Assembly: GCA_002348385.1 (NCBI GenBank)
Contig: DEBD01000005.1
Span: 9,743 to 73,742 of the forward strand
DNA from: Gammaproteobacteria bacterium UBA2965
Lineage (GTDB): Bacteria > Pseudomonadota > Gammaproteobacteria > Pseudomonadales > Azotimanducaceae
Direction of reading: 5' to 3'
Length of the DNA: 64,000 nt
Below the pieces are notes generated by a model. That model saw nothing but the letters and a program-made list of their open reading frames with translations, was not told where the DNA came from and ran no database searches. Position numbers and translations under genes: made by a program. Below, piece by piece: positions 49,316 to 57,498 of the stretch. Numbering within the stretch: the stretch's first letter is position 1; every line of letters starts with the position of its first letter.

Positions 49316-50532
49316 GACCCGTCCCCTCCCTTGCGGTCGGGCGAGGCCTTGCCCCCAGGCACGACGTTGTCGCGAGGTAGCCCATAGCCCCGTTCGCCGA
49401 TGATGTTGCGCTGAATATTCGAGGTGCCACCGGCGATGGCCACACCCAGTGATCCGAAAAACTGGTTCATCCAACGTTCGTTGCCCACCTTGCGGTCGCG
49501 TCCGTACACCGGCAACAGCAGGCTGTCGTCGCCAATAAGGTCTTGCGCCAACGCCGCGATCTGGTGCCCGAGATTGGTGACGACCAGTTTGTTCATGGTG
49601 GTTACGGGACCCGGGTCCTTGCCCGCTAGGTTCATACTCAACTGCCGGTACGTGGAGTACTTGTGAGATTGCAGGTAGCCCTCGATCTCCGCCAGCCGGT
49701 CCTGCACCACCGGGTCCTCGATGGCCGGGCGCCCGTTTTTTGTAGCGCTGCGCGCCACTCCGAGCAGCTTGGAGAACTGCACGAGGTAGGTCTCTGCATT
49801 ACCGATGCCGGTGCGTTCGTGCTTGAGTGTGGACCGCGACACCTGCCAACCCTCTCCGCGCTGCCCCACGATCCAGTCTGCGGGCGTTCGAGCGTCGTCG
49901 AAAAACACCTCGTTGAACTCGCTTTGCCCCGTGACCTGCTTGAGAGGACGAATCGTGACGCCGGGCTGGTCTAAGTCCAATAGCAGGTAGGAGATGCCCT
50001 GGTGCTTCGGTGCCTCCGGTTCAGTGCGCACTAGCGCAAACATGTAACGACACAGGTGCGCACGGCTGGTCCAGATCTTCTGCCCGTTTATCACCCACTC
50101 ATCGCCAACCAACTCGCCGCGGGTGCGCACGGATGCGAGGTCGCTGCCCGATCCAGGTTCGCTGTAGCCCTGGGCCCAATCCACCTCTCCGCGCACGGTC
50201 GGGGGCACGAACTTTTCCTTCTGCCACTCCGCCCCGCACTCCAGCAGCGTGGGAACAAGCATGCGCACGCCATTGCCCACCACCTCCATTGGCGCGCGGG
50301 CGCGTGAAAATTCTTCCTGAATGACTTGGGCGCGCAGAACGTCAGCCGGTTGCTCGCTGCCACCGAAGCGGCGCGGAATGCTGCGATACAGGTATCCAGC
50401 CTCTGTCGCCTGCAGCCGAAATGCTGCCACGCGTTCGGTGTCGCGCGCGTGCGCCGGCGACCAGTTGGCCAAGATAAAGCCGCGCACCTCTTCGCGGAAG
50501 GCTTCGTACTCCGCGCCGTAGCTAAGATCCAT
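49312..50532 (-). CDS. Acyl-CoA dehydrogenase (FAD-loop partner)
   Basis: 406 residues from MDLSYGAEYEAFREEVRGFI. FAD segment YSEPGSGSDLASVRTRGELV and INGQKIWTSRAHLCRYMF are classical; LLDLDQPGVTIRPLKQVTGQ and C-terminal AGGTSNIQRNIIGERGYGLP follow. It resembles the alpha-type subunits of heteromeric steroid-type acyl-CoA dehydrogenases. The adjacent gene overlaps as ATGA. The substrate is probably a bulky or side-chain acyl-CoA. Confidence 0.91.
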   Translation of the reverse strand: MDLSYGAEYEAFREEVRGFILANWSPAHARDTERVAAFRLQATEAGYLYRSIPRRFGGSEQPADVLRAQVIQEEFSRARAPMEVVGNGVRMLVPTLLECGAEWQKEKFVPPTVRGEVDWAQGYSEPGSGSDLASVRTRGELVGDEWVINGQKIWTSRAHLCRYMFALVRTEPEAPKHQGISYLLLDLDQPGVTIRPLKQVTGQSEFNEVFFDDARTPADWIVGQRGEGWQVSRSTLKHERTGIGNAETYLVQFSKLLGVARSATKNGRPAIEDPVVQDRLAEIEGYLQSHKYSTYRQLSMNLAGKDPGPVTTMNKLVVTNLGHQIAALAQDLIGDDSLLLPVYGRDRKVGNERWMNQFFGSLGVAIAGGTSNIQRNIIGERGYGLPRDNVVPGGKASPDRKGGDGS

Positions 50533-50638
50533 GTTGGCCCCCAGTTCGTTTCAGCTGGCGCGGTGGTCTGCACCTTGCAACCGGCTTCCAGATTGCGCCA
50601 GCCGTTCAGATTGTAGAGTAACTGCGCAAACGTTCAAC

Positions 50639-51463
50639 TTATGTAGATGATTTCGTTTCGGCTTTGCGCCGCATCCGCTCGGCGATGTCCCGGCTCGCCT
50701 GACGTTGGCTGTGCGCCTCAAGATCGAACAGATAGCGGCGTCGATCCGCCTCTTGCTCCGCCTCCGTGAGGGTATTCTTGATCAGGGCGAGCAACGTCGC
50801 CGGCACCCGCAGCAACTTCTGGGCAACGGCCATGGTGTGGTCGTGCAGCTGGCCAGCTGGCAGCACGCGGTTGAGCATGCCCCACTCGTACGCTTCTTGC
50901 GCGGTGAGGCGTTCGTTGAGGTAGTAGAACTCGCGCGTACGCGCCGTGCCCATGACCTGGGTCCAAAACAGCGACCCGCCGTAGTCCCCAGATAGCCCGT
51001 TCGCAGAGAAGCCCGACGCAAATACCGCATCGTCCGATGCGTAACGCAAATCGCACGCAGCAGCCAAACTGCATCCGGCCCCCACCGCTGGGCCGCCGAT
51101 CATGGCGATGGCGGGCTTCGGCATGGTGTGCAGTAACATTGGCGCGTGCAGATCGAAGCGCCTGAGGTCATCTTCCGCCGCATCGGGGTCCGCGCCCATC
51201 AAACCGCGGCGCGGCCCACCGCCGTCCTTGGTGTCGCCGCCAGAGCAAAAGCCGCCAAGCGCATCACCCTTACCCGAACCCGTGAGCACAACGACCTTGA
51301 CCCCGTCGTCTGCCGCCATGTCCCGCACCGCTTCGTCCAACGCGTCTATCAACGGACCATTAAGTGCATTCATGCGGTGAGGACGGTTGAGTGTGATCAC
51401 GCCGATCCGATCCGTAACCTCCGTGAGGATTACCGGCGGCTCGGCCTCTGACTGTTGAGTCAT
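50639..51463 (-). CDS. Enoyl-CoA hydratase/isomerase family protein (non-hydratase residues)
   Basis: 274 residues from MTQQSEAEPPVILTEVTDRI. Crotonase marks are LNRPHRMNALNGPLIDALDE, LGGFCSGGDTKDGGG, and GGPAVGAGCSLAAACDLRYA. Glu144 is Ser, the Glu164 position is Phe (FASGFSANG), and the loop reads GLSGDYGGSLFWTQ. Members with GDYGG loops act as isomerases or lyases. It is the first gene of a minus-strand operon ending with P450, and an AT-rich region with a TATAAT-like sequence precedes it. Confidence 0.87.
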   Translation of the reverse strand: MTQQSEAEPPVILTEVTDRIGVITLNRPHRMNALNGPLIDALDEAVRDMAADDGVKVVVLTGSGKGDALGGFCSGGDTKDGGGPRRGLMGADPDAAEDDLRRFDLHAPMLLHTMPKPAIAMIGGPAVGAGCSLAAACDLRYASDDAVFASGFSANGLSGDYGGSLFWTQVMGTARTREFYYLNERLTAQEAYEWGMLNRVLPAGQLHDHTMAVAQKLLRVPATLLALIKNTLTEAEQEADRRRYLFDLEAHSQRQASRDIAERMRRKAETKSST

Positions 51464-51575
51464 CTCCCCCTCCCAAAGCCTGGCGTGCGGCGCTTCAAGT
51501 CAGATAAATATCTATTATAAAGGTACACAATTAGGCACCTGATTGAACCTATCGAACTAACTGGGTTGGTCGCGG
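51464..51575 (-). promoter_or_regulatory. Promoter region for the P450/dehydrogenase operon
   Basis: The minus strand has TATAAT at 51514-51519, about 50 bases before the ATG at 51463, inside an AT-rich stretch unlike the GC-rich surroundings. A good -35 (TTGACA-like) at 16-18 bases is not seen, so an activator may be needed. The cupin gene ends just upstream at 51576. Confidence 0.45.
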
Positions 51576-51932
51576 CTATTCGCCGACGCTCGCGAACAAT
51601 TTGCAGGATCGCTCCACGTTGCGCCACCTGCCCCGCCACCCTTTGCGCATAAAAGCACTGTCACCCGGATTCAGAACCAAAACCGATCCATCTTCGTTAG
51701 TGATTTCGACCTGCCCGAACACCAACGTAAACATTTCGTCGGCCGGATAGCCCCTCATGTTGATCGTGCCAGGTTCGCCGATCCAGGTGCCCAGGCTCAT
51801 CGTCCCATTGACGGCAGCTTCCGCCGACGTCCACGTCTCGTATACCGGGTTGCCGTCGACGATGATCTTCTCTGGAAGTTCCGTCGGCCCTGTGTGCGTT
51901 GCCCCGTCTTGCTGAATGGGAATGACATTCAT
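51576..51932 (-). CDS. Cupin domain protein (DUF861/EutQ-like)
   Basis: 118 residues from the ATG at 51932. NVIPIQQDGATHTGPTELPE, SLGTWIGEPGTINMRGYPAD and EMFTLVFGQVEITNEDGSVL, VLNPGDSAFMRKGWRGRW show a single cupin barrel of the DUF861 type. One or two usual metal ligands are missing (Y-x-x-D-E present; His absent), as is common here. Such proteins accompany polyamine oxidation genes; function unclear. It lies 64 bases downstream of the exported flavoprotein gene in the same strand. Confidence 0.85.
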   Translation of the reverse strand: MNVIPIQQDGATHTGPTELPEKIIVDGNPVYETWTSAEAAVNGTMSLGTWIGEPGTINMRGYPADEMFTLVFGQVEITNEDGSVLVLNPGDSAFMRKGWRGRWRNVERSCKLFASVGE

Positions 51933-51996
51933 TTGTGCGTGCCCTCTTTTGGTTGATGCTATTGGGACCGGACCACCATGGACGATTGCCCACTGA

Positions 51997-53892
51997 TCAT
52001 CCGAGTTCACCCACTGCTCGAGCCGCCGCATCGATCGCGGAATGCAAGTAGGCGGACGCCTCCGAATCGGAATTGGCAATACTGATGCGACCGATCGGCT
52101 TTCGTCCTAACTCATGAGGCGCTTGCCCCTCCCCCCAGTCCGGGTCATACAGATCCATGTAGCTATACGAATACCCATGGGCCCAACGGTTTACCGTGAT
52201 CGCTTCGATGTCGCGCTCAGGGTCAAGCCCGTTTTCGCCAAACATAGCGCCCAGTTGCTTCTTGATCTCCATTTCATAAGCGGCAAATGGCGTTGCATAC
52301 AGTCGATGTCGGCCCAGGCGGTACAGGTCGCGACCGGTTTGGCTACCGTCATTCCTGGGTGCGGGCATGTGCGCCATCCACAGCACCATCGGCTCGGCAT
52401 CACGGCTGCCGCCCCGGTGCTTGCCCAGGTTGACCGGTGGCGACTTCACCACCGACTCGAAAAAACTGCCAGGACATAGATACTGCGCAGCACCCGCGGC
52501 GTTGACCGCCGCGCCGCTACGCAGCAACACGTTGACCATGGCGAACGGCGTTTTGGCGCCGTAGCTGAGATTCTCTTTTTGCGCACTCGGCAACTCCGGG
52601 CACAAATGCGGAATCAGCCCGTTGTAACAAGCCAAAATACAGCGTTCAGCATGCACGGTGAACGCCTTGCCGGCTGCTACGTAGCCCACCTTCACTCCGT
52701 CTTCAATATTCGCGACGTTGACCACGGTGCTATTGAGACGCAGACGCACCGCTGCCTCGGGGCGGTCGAGCTCAGCATAGTCAAAGTGGGCGTCGACAAT
52801 GTCTTCCATGGTGGAGCCGGGCGCCACCTCGGGGATCAGCTTGCGCACCAGCAGGCGAGCGACCGATGCGTTGCCATCCGGGAACAGCGGAAAGCGTATC
52901 CCGTCGCTCGCATACGCGAAGAACTTATTCGCCAGCTTGCCGGTGAGCCCGAGGCTCCTGAGGCCTGGCGCGCCGATCATGACCGCTTCCGTGACTGACG
53001 CGCATTCCAATCCCAGACCGTAATACAGCCGCACCAGCGGCTCGAACAGCGCGATGGTGGCCGGAGCGAGCCCAGCCCGGCTCTCCAGAAACTCATAGTA
53101 CGACGTACTGTCCATGTAGCGTTTCGCCTCAAACACGGAGAGTTCCTCGAGCAAATCGCGCTCGCCTTCGATCAGCGTCAGCAAGCGCTGCTGCTGCTCG
53201 GCGGAAAGCCCAAGCGCGCGCACCGCGTCCTGATAGCCGTCTTGGCCAAACCAAGCATCCAGCCAACGGCCATGGACGATGCGGCTACGCCCATACTGCC
53301 TGGCGTTCAAGTAGAAACCGGTACTCGCGGTGGGGCCCGCCAAGAAGTACTCCGGCTCACACGCGGCATCGAGCCTGTCAATTTCCACGCCAATTTCCTT
53401 GAGCACCCGATGCACAGTATCGCTGAAATTCTGAGGCTCAAGGTTTGCGCTGCCACCAACACCCAGTAGCATGCGCCCATCGATGTGGAATTCATTGCGC
53501 TTGGCGTGGCCGCCAAAATCGTCGTGGTTGTCCAAAATGAGGATCTTCTTGTCCGACCCAGCCTGTTGCCGATACAAATGAGCCGCCGCCAGACCGCTCA
53601 GGCCGGCGCCCACGATCACCAAGTCGTAGTGTTCGTCTAACACTGTGTAATCGGTGGGTTTCTCACCACGCCACGCCAAGGCGTGGGCGACTTCAAATGA
53701 CCCCGCATGGCTGCCCCGCATACCGGTCAGCACCGGGGGATAATATTCCTTGGGTACCGCACCCGGCATAGCCGCCGCGTTTTCCAAAGCGACCGGCTCC
53801 ATTGCCAGTATCTCGCGCGGCGACAGCGCACCTGCCGCCAACGTGAGTGCGGCCCCGTTCAAAAAATCCCGGCGGGTGATGCTGTGCTTCAT
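51997..53892 (-). CDS. Exported FAD oxidoreductase, spermidine dehydrogenase-like
   Basis: 631 residues from ATG at 53892. Twin-arginine leader ITRRDFLNGAALTLAAGALS, then FAD site HYDLVIVGAGLSGLAAAHLY and DNHDDFGGHAKRNEFHIDGR. Length, leader and GGHAKRNEF motif match the spermidine dehydrogenase (SpdH) group of Pseudomonas/Serratia, which oxidises spermidine to 1,3-diaminopropane and 4-aminobutanal in the periplasm. The neighbours (acetylpolyamine amidohydrolase, PuuA-like synthetase, aminotransferase) support a polyamine substrate. A decayed copy of the leader occurs at 58937-59011. Confidence 0.88.
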   Translation of the reverse strand: MKHSITRRDFLNGAALTLAAGALSPREILAMEPVALENAAAMPGAVPKEYYPPVLTGMRGSHAGSFEVAHALAWRGEKPTDYTVLDEHYDLVIVGAGLSGLAAAHLYRQQAGSDKKILILDNHDDFGGHAKRNEFHIDGRMLLGVGGSANLEPQNFSDTVHRVLKEIGVEIDRLDAACEPEYFLAGPTASTGFYLNARQYGRSRIVHGRWLDAWFGQDGYQDAVRALGLSAEQQQRLLTLIEGERDLLEELSVFEAKRYMDSTSYYEFLESRAGLAPATIALFEPLVRLYYGLGLECASVTEAVMIGAPGLRSLGLTGKLANKFFAYASDGIRFPLFPDGNASVARLLVRKLIPEVAPGSTMEDIVDAHFDYAELDRPEAAVRLRLNSTVVNVANIEDGVKVGYVAAGKAFTVHAERCILACYNGLIPHLCPELPSAQKENLSYGAKTPFAMVNVLLRSGAAVNAAGAAQYLCPGSFFESVVKSPPVNLGKHRGGSRDAEPMVLWMAHMPAPRNDGSQTGRDLYRLGRHRLYATPFAAYEMEIKKQLGAMFGENGLDPERDIEAITVNRWAHGYSYSYMDLYDPDWGEGQAPHELGRKPIGRISIANSDSEASAYLHSAIDAAARAVGELG

Positions 53893-54030
53893 GGTTCCTT
53901 GTTGTTCCAAGTCCTTGTTCCAAGTCGTCCGACCCGGATCGGCTGACACACGGCGGGTCCTATCATCTATCATCGTTAAATTGTTAAACGGATGGGCCAA
54001 GAGCGCAATACGCTCAAGCCGGAAGGGCAT

Positions 54031-55068
54031 TTGAAAACCATATACAGCGATCAACATCGCCTGCGGGACGCGAAGACGGAGCTCTACGGAGGCGAACTCG
54101 TCGCACCGTTCGAGCGGCCTTCGCGAGCTGACACGATCATAAATGCGGTGCGTAAGGCAGACCTAGGCGCGATTGATCAACCCGAAAAGTTCTCCCTCGA
54201 ACCTGTATTGGCCGTGCATAGTGCCGATTTTGTAGCGTTTCTTGAGACCGCCTGGACCCAGTGGCAGCAATCCGGCTACCAGGGTGAAGCGATTCCCACC
54301 GTTTGGCCGGCCCGGCGCATGCAATCTCGCGTGCCACGCTTCATCGAAGGCAAGCTGGGGTACTACGCGCTGGCAGCTGAAACGTCCATCTGTGAAGGCA
54401 CCTGGGCCGCGGCCTTAACGTCCAAGGATGTAGCCGTTACCGGCGCACAGGGACTGCTGGAGGGCGAGCAAGGCGTGTTCTCGCTATGTCGTCCGCCGGG
54501 TCACCACGCCGCGCGCGACCTGTACGGTGGCTACTGCTTTCTGAACAATGCGGCCATCGCCACGCAGTATCTACGCGACGCAGATGCTGAGCGTGTGGCC
54601 GTGCTCGATATTGACTTCCACCACGGCAACGGCACCCAGGACATCTTCTACGAGCGCGCCGACGTGCTGTTTTGCTCGCTGCATGGAGATCCGGACGACG
54701 CTTTTCCCCACTTTCTGGGTTACGCCGACGAGACGGGGGCCGGGTCGGGAGTCGGCTACAACCGGAACTACCCGATGCCGCCTGGAACACCATTTGCCCA
54801 GTGGCGTGACGCCCTCGTCGACGCATTGCGACACATCAAACAGTTCGCTCCGCAGTTCCTGATCGTATCCCTTGGCGTAGACACCTTCGAAAACGACCCG
54901 ATCAGCTTTTTCAAACTGACCACGCCGGACTACCTGACGGCTGGCGAACTGATCGGTAACCTCGGCATTCCCACCTTGTTCGTCATGGAAGGCGGTTACG
55001 ACATCGAAGAAGTCGGGACCAACACGGTCAACGTCCTGACGGGATTCAAGGCGGCTTGTCCGAATTAG
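54031..55068 (+). CDS. Histone-deacetylase-like acetylpolyamine amidohydrolase
   Basis: 345 residues from TTG at 54031 (GGAAGGG just before; the protein then begins MKTIYSDQHRLRDAKTEL as is usual for the family); an ATG at 53992 would give 358 residues. Arginase/deacetylase motifs: SLCRPPGHHAARDLYGGYCF, LDIDFHHGNGTQDIFYERAD, SLHGDPDDAFPHFLGYADE, ISLGVDTFENDPI-like VSLGVDTFENDPI and FVMEGGYDIEEVGTNTV. Zinc ligands Asp, His, Asp and the active Tyr region are kept. It removes acetyl groups from acetylated putrescine, cadaverine or spermidine. Confidence 0.9.
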   Translation: MKTIYSDQHRLRDAKTELYGGELVAPFERPSRADTIINAVRKADLGAIDQPEKFSLEPVLAVHSADFVAFLETAWTQWQQSGYQGEAIPTVWPARRMQSRVPRFIEGKLGYYALAAETSICEGTWAAALTSKDVAVTGAQGLLEGEQGVFSLCRPPGHHAARDLYGGYCFLNNAAIATQYLRDADAERVAVLDIDFHHGNGTQDIFYERADVLFCSLHGDPDDAFPHFLGYADETGAGSGVGYNRNYPMPPGTPFAQWRDALVDALRHIKQFAPQFLIVSLGVDTFENDPISFFKLTTPDYLTAGELIGNLGIPTLFVMEGGYDIEEVGTNTVNVLTGFKAACPN

Positions 55069-55862
55069 CGCCTAGCAGCGGAAGGATCAAAAAGCCCAAG
55101 CGCCTCATACATCTCAAACCCCGCAACTCGCCGCACCTCTGGTGACAGTTCGGCCAAACGCTCGGGCGGTATGTGTAGGTACTGGTTTTCTTCTTGGCGT
55201 AACCACCCGAGCGAGTAGGTCAGGATGACGCCGTAACGCCAGTCCTGCGAGGTATTGGGTCCCGCGCCGTGCAGCGTCCCACCCAGCCAGTAGAGTACGG
55301 AACCCGCTGGCATCTCAGCTTGAATGATCTCGTGTGGTTCAGCATTCCGTTCGGCCGGCCACCGGTGGCTGCCCGGTACCAGCAGCGTGGCGCCATTGTC
55401 CTTACGAAACTCTGTGACCGCCCACATGCTTGCCACGATCAGATTTGGCCGGGGCACCGGAAAAAACGTGAATGAGCCTTCTTCCCGGTGAAGTTCCTGA
55501 GCGCGAGCGCCGGGCCCGACCTCTAGCGCGGCAGTGACATGCACCTGGTAGCCAAACTCGCTGTTGGGTAGCAGAAAGGCATCACAGAGCTGCTTTGAGA
55601 CTGGATGGACGAGGAGATTGTCGGTAACCGCCGGGGATCTTGTCACCAATGCCGTTACGCGCCGAGTGTGGCCGGGGTAGAACTGAGTTGGGTCGTCGTC
55701 TTCGACGATGCGTGCCTTCGCCATATGCGGAGCCAGTTCATCGCGAATGGCTTTGCGCTTATCAGCGCCAAGCAGGCCCGTTATAACTACGCAACCGGCT
55801 TCAGCCAGCACTTCCGCGACCTCGGCGGCTTGAGCATCAGCAGAGCAACGGGGAATAGACAT
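55065..55862 (-). CDS. PhyH (phytanoyl-CoA dioxygenase) family protein
   Basis: 265 residues. Fe(II)/2-oxoglutarate dioxygenase pattern: RAQELHREEGSFTFF (H-x-E facial triad part), GATLLVPGSHRWPAE, and distal GTLHGAGPNTSQDWRYGVIL (His and Arg). The HxD is HRE here, as in some PhyH members. Substrate unknown: lipid, amino acid or polyamine hydroxylation are possible. Its stop shares TTAG with the amidohydrolase gene at the convergent end. Confidence 0.87.
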   Translation of the reverse strand: MSIPRCSADAQAAEVAEVLAEAGCVVITGLLGADKRKAIRDELAPHMAKARIVEDDDPTQFYPGHTRRVTALVTRSPAVTDNLLVHPVSKQLCDAFLLPNSEFGYQVHVTAALEVGPGARAQELHREEGSFTFFPVPRPNLIVASMWAVTEFRKDNGATLLVPGSHRWPAERNAEPHEIIQAEMPAGSVLYWLGGTLHGAGPNTSQDWRYGVILTYSLGWLRQEENQYLHIPPERLAELSPEVRRVAGFEMYEALGLFDPSAARR

Positions 55863-55977
55863 TCGACCTCCTTGGTGCCCAACGGGCGCAGGTTAGATTT
55901 AGTCGAGGCTGCATTATCTCAAAAGCGATCCAGCATAGAATTCAGAGCATGGCTGTCACCAGCGCCCGCGAGCAGGC

Positions 55978-57294
55978 TCATAGCGCGCTACCCAGATATC
56001 CCACCTCCCATCGCGTGATGGTGCTGCTGAAGTGCGCAAGCTCTGCTCGCTTGACTGATACAAACACGTCAACGAACGCAGGCCCCAAGGCGTCTACCAG
56101 CTTTTCACTTTGCTCGAGCATCCGCAGCGCCTCGCCCAAATCCCTTGGCAGCGCTCGCTTTTTATCGTAGGCATCCCCGGTCACCGGTTTGCTCGGTTCA
56201 ACAGATTCCGTCATGCCCAACAACCCACAAGCCAGCGTGGCGGCCATAATCAGATAGGGATTAGCATCCGCCCCCGCAATGCGGTTTTCCACGCGTCCTG
56301 ATTCCGAGTCGCTAAAGGGCACTCGGAACCCTGTGGTTCGGTTGTCATAACCCCAGTCCAGGTTAATGGGCGCCGCCTGGTCGCGCACGAATCGCTTGTA
56401 GGAGTTGACGTTGGGTGCCATCAGAGCGAACGCCGTCGGCAGGTAACGCTGCAAGCCGCCAATGAAATGCCGCAACGACCCGGGTGCGCGACGCCGGTTG
56501 AGCGCAAACACGTTATCGCCATCAGCTCCCAGCACGCTGCAATGCAGGTGCAACCCGTTCCCGGGCGCGTCAACGAGAGGCTTAGCCATGAAGCTTGCAA
56601 GCATGCCGTGCTTGCGGGCACAGCCCTTGATCAGTCGTTTCAACAAAAAAAGCTGATCGGCTCGCGACAACGGGTCGCCATGCGCAATATTGAGCTCGAT
56701 CTGGGCCGGACCCATTTCGTGCACGACCGCCGACAGGGCTAGCCCGCTGTTGCGGCACATCTCCCGAGTATCCGCGATGAACGGCGCGAACTTCTCCAGC
56801 GCATCCGGACTGAACGACTCCCCACCAAATTCGGCGGCGCCGGCTAGCCCGGCGGCAGTAGAAAGAGTCAGATCGTCCTTGGACACCGGGTCGAGCAGGT
56901 AGAACTCCACCTCCGGGGCAACCACGGGTCGAAGTCCTGCAGCAGCATAAGCATCCAGCACACGGCGCAGCACGTTGCGCGGGTCGTACGCGACCAGCTC
57001 TCCCCGGTGATCCAGCGTCTCGCAGATCACCTGACCGGCCGGGGCAGCCTTCCACGGCGTCGCACCAAATGACGACCAGTCGGGCCGCAGCAGCAGGTCG
57101 CGGTCTTTGGGATTGTAGGTCTCCATCGCTGCGGCATAGCCGCCGGTGATGGTTTGGAACAAGATCGCTTCCGCGAGGTGGGGCAACTGGTCGTCAGAAA
57201 AGCTTGCACCCCGCAACGTCTTACCGCGCGGTACGCCGTTCATGTCTGCTACCAGCAACTCTAGCTCATCGGGCAGCTGCGCTGGCTTGGCCAT
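55978..57294 (-). CDS. Glutamine synthetase-like gamma-glutamylpolyamine synthetase (PuuA-like)
   Basis: 438 residues from the ATG at 57294, GGAGG just before. GS motifs: VVAPEVEFYLLDP, MGPAQIELNIAHGDPLSRAD, ASFMAKPLVDAPGNGLHLHC, APNVNSYKRFVRDQAAPINL, NRTTGFRVPFSDSESGRVEN and GADANPYLIMAATLACG. This follows PuuA/GlnA-related order and not housekeeping GlnA (adenylylation Tyr region missing). It ligates glutamate to a polyamine or amine with ATP. The divergent gene is the aminotransferase at 57499. Confidence 0.9.
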   Translation of the reverse strand: MAKPAQLPDELELLVADMNGVPRGKTLRGASFSDDQLPHLAEAILFQTITGGYAAAMETYNPKDRDLLLRPDWSSFGATPWKAAPAGQVICETLDHRGELVAYDPRNVLRRVLDAYAAAGLRPVVAPEVEFYLLDPVSKDDLTLSTAAGLAGAAEFGGESFSPDALEKFAPFIADTREMCRNSGLALSAVVHEMGPAQIELNIAHGDPLSRADQLFLLKRLIKGCARKHGMLASFMAKPLVDAPGNGLHLHCSVLGADGDNVFALNRRRAPGSLRHFIGGLQRYLPTAFALMAPNVNSYKRFVRDQAAPINLDWGYDNRTTGFRVPFSDSESGRVENRIAGADANPYLIMAATLACGLLGMTESVEPSKPVTGDAYDKKRALPRDLGEALRMLEQSEKLVDALGPAFVDVFVSVKRAELAHFSSTITRWEVGYLGSAL

Positions 57295-57498
57295 CACCGT
57301 CCTCCAACTCTCGCCTCCACACACAGTCCCCTGCCTAGCGTAGCAACTCCCCACGCGTGCAGCGAATTGACCCGAATTCGATTAGCGCCCACGATATTAT
57401 CCAGCATGCCGCCCACCTCCACCTCGGAACCGTTCTGGGTGCGGCATCTAATGGAAGACAATGTCACAATCGCAGGTCGAAAAGGGGGATACCGGCGC

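Noticed and set aside
54031..55068. Histone deacetylase role
   Set aside because: The protein has the deacetylase fold, but the polyamine neighbours and sequence pattern favour acetylpolyamine amidohydrolase.
55065..55862. Phytanic acid alpha-oxidation
   Set aside because: PhyH family members have many substrates, and no lyase or other alpha-oxidation gene is nearby.
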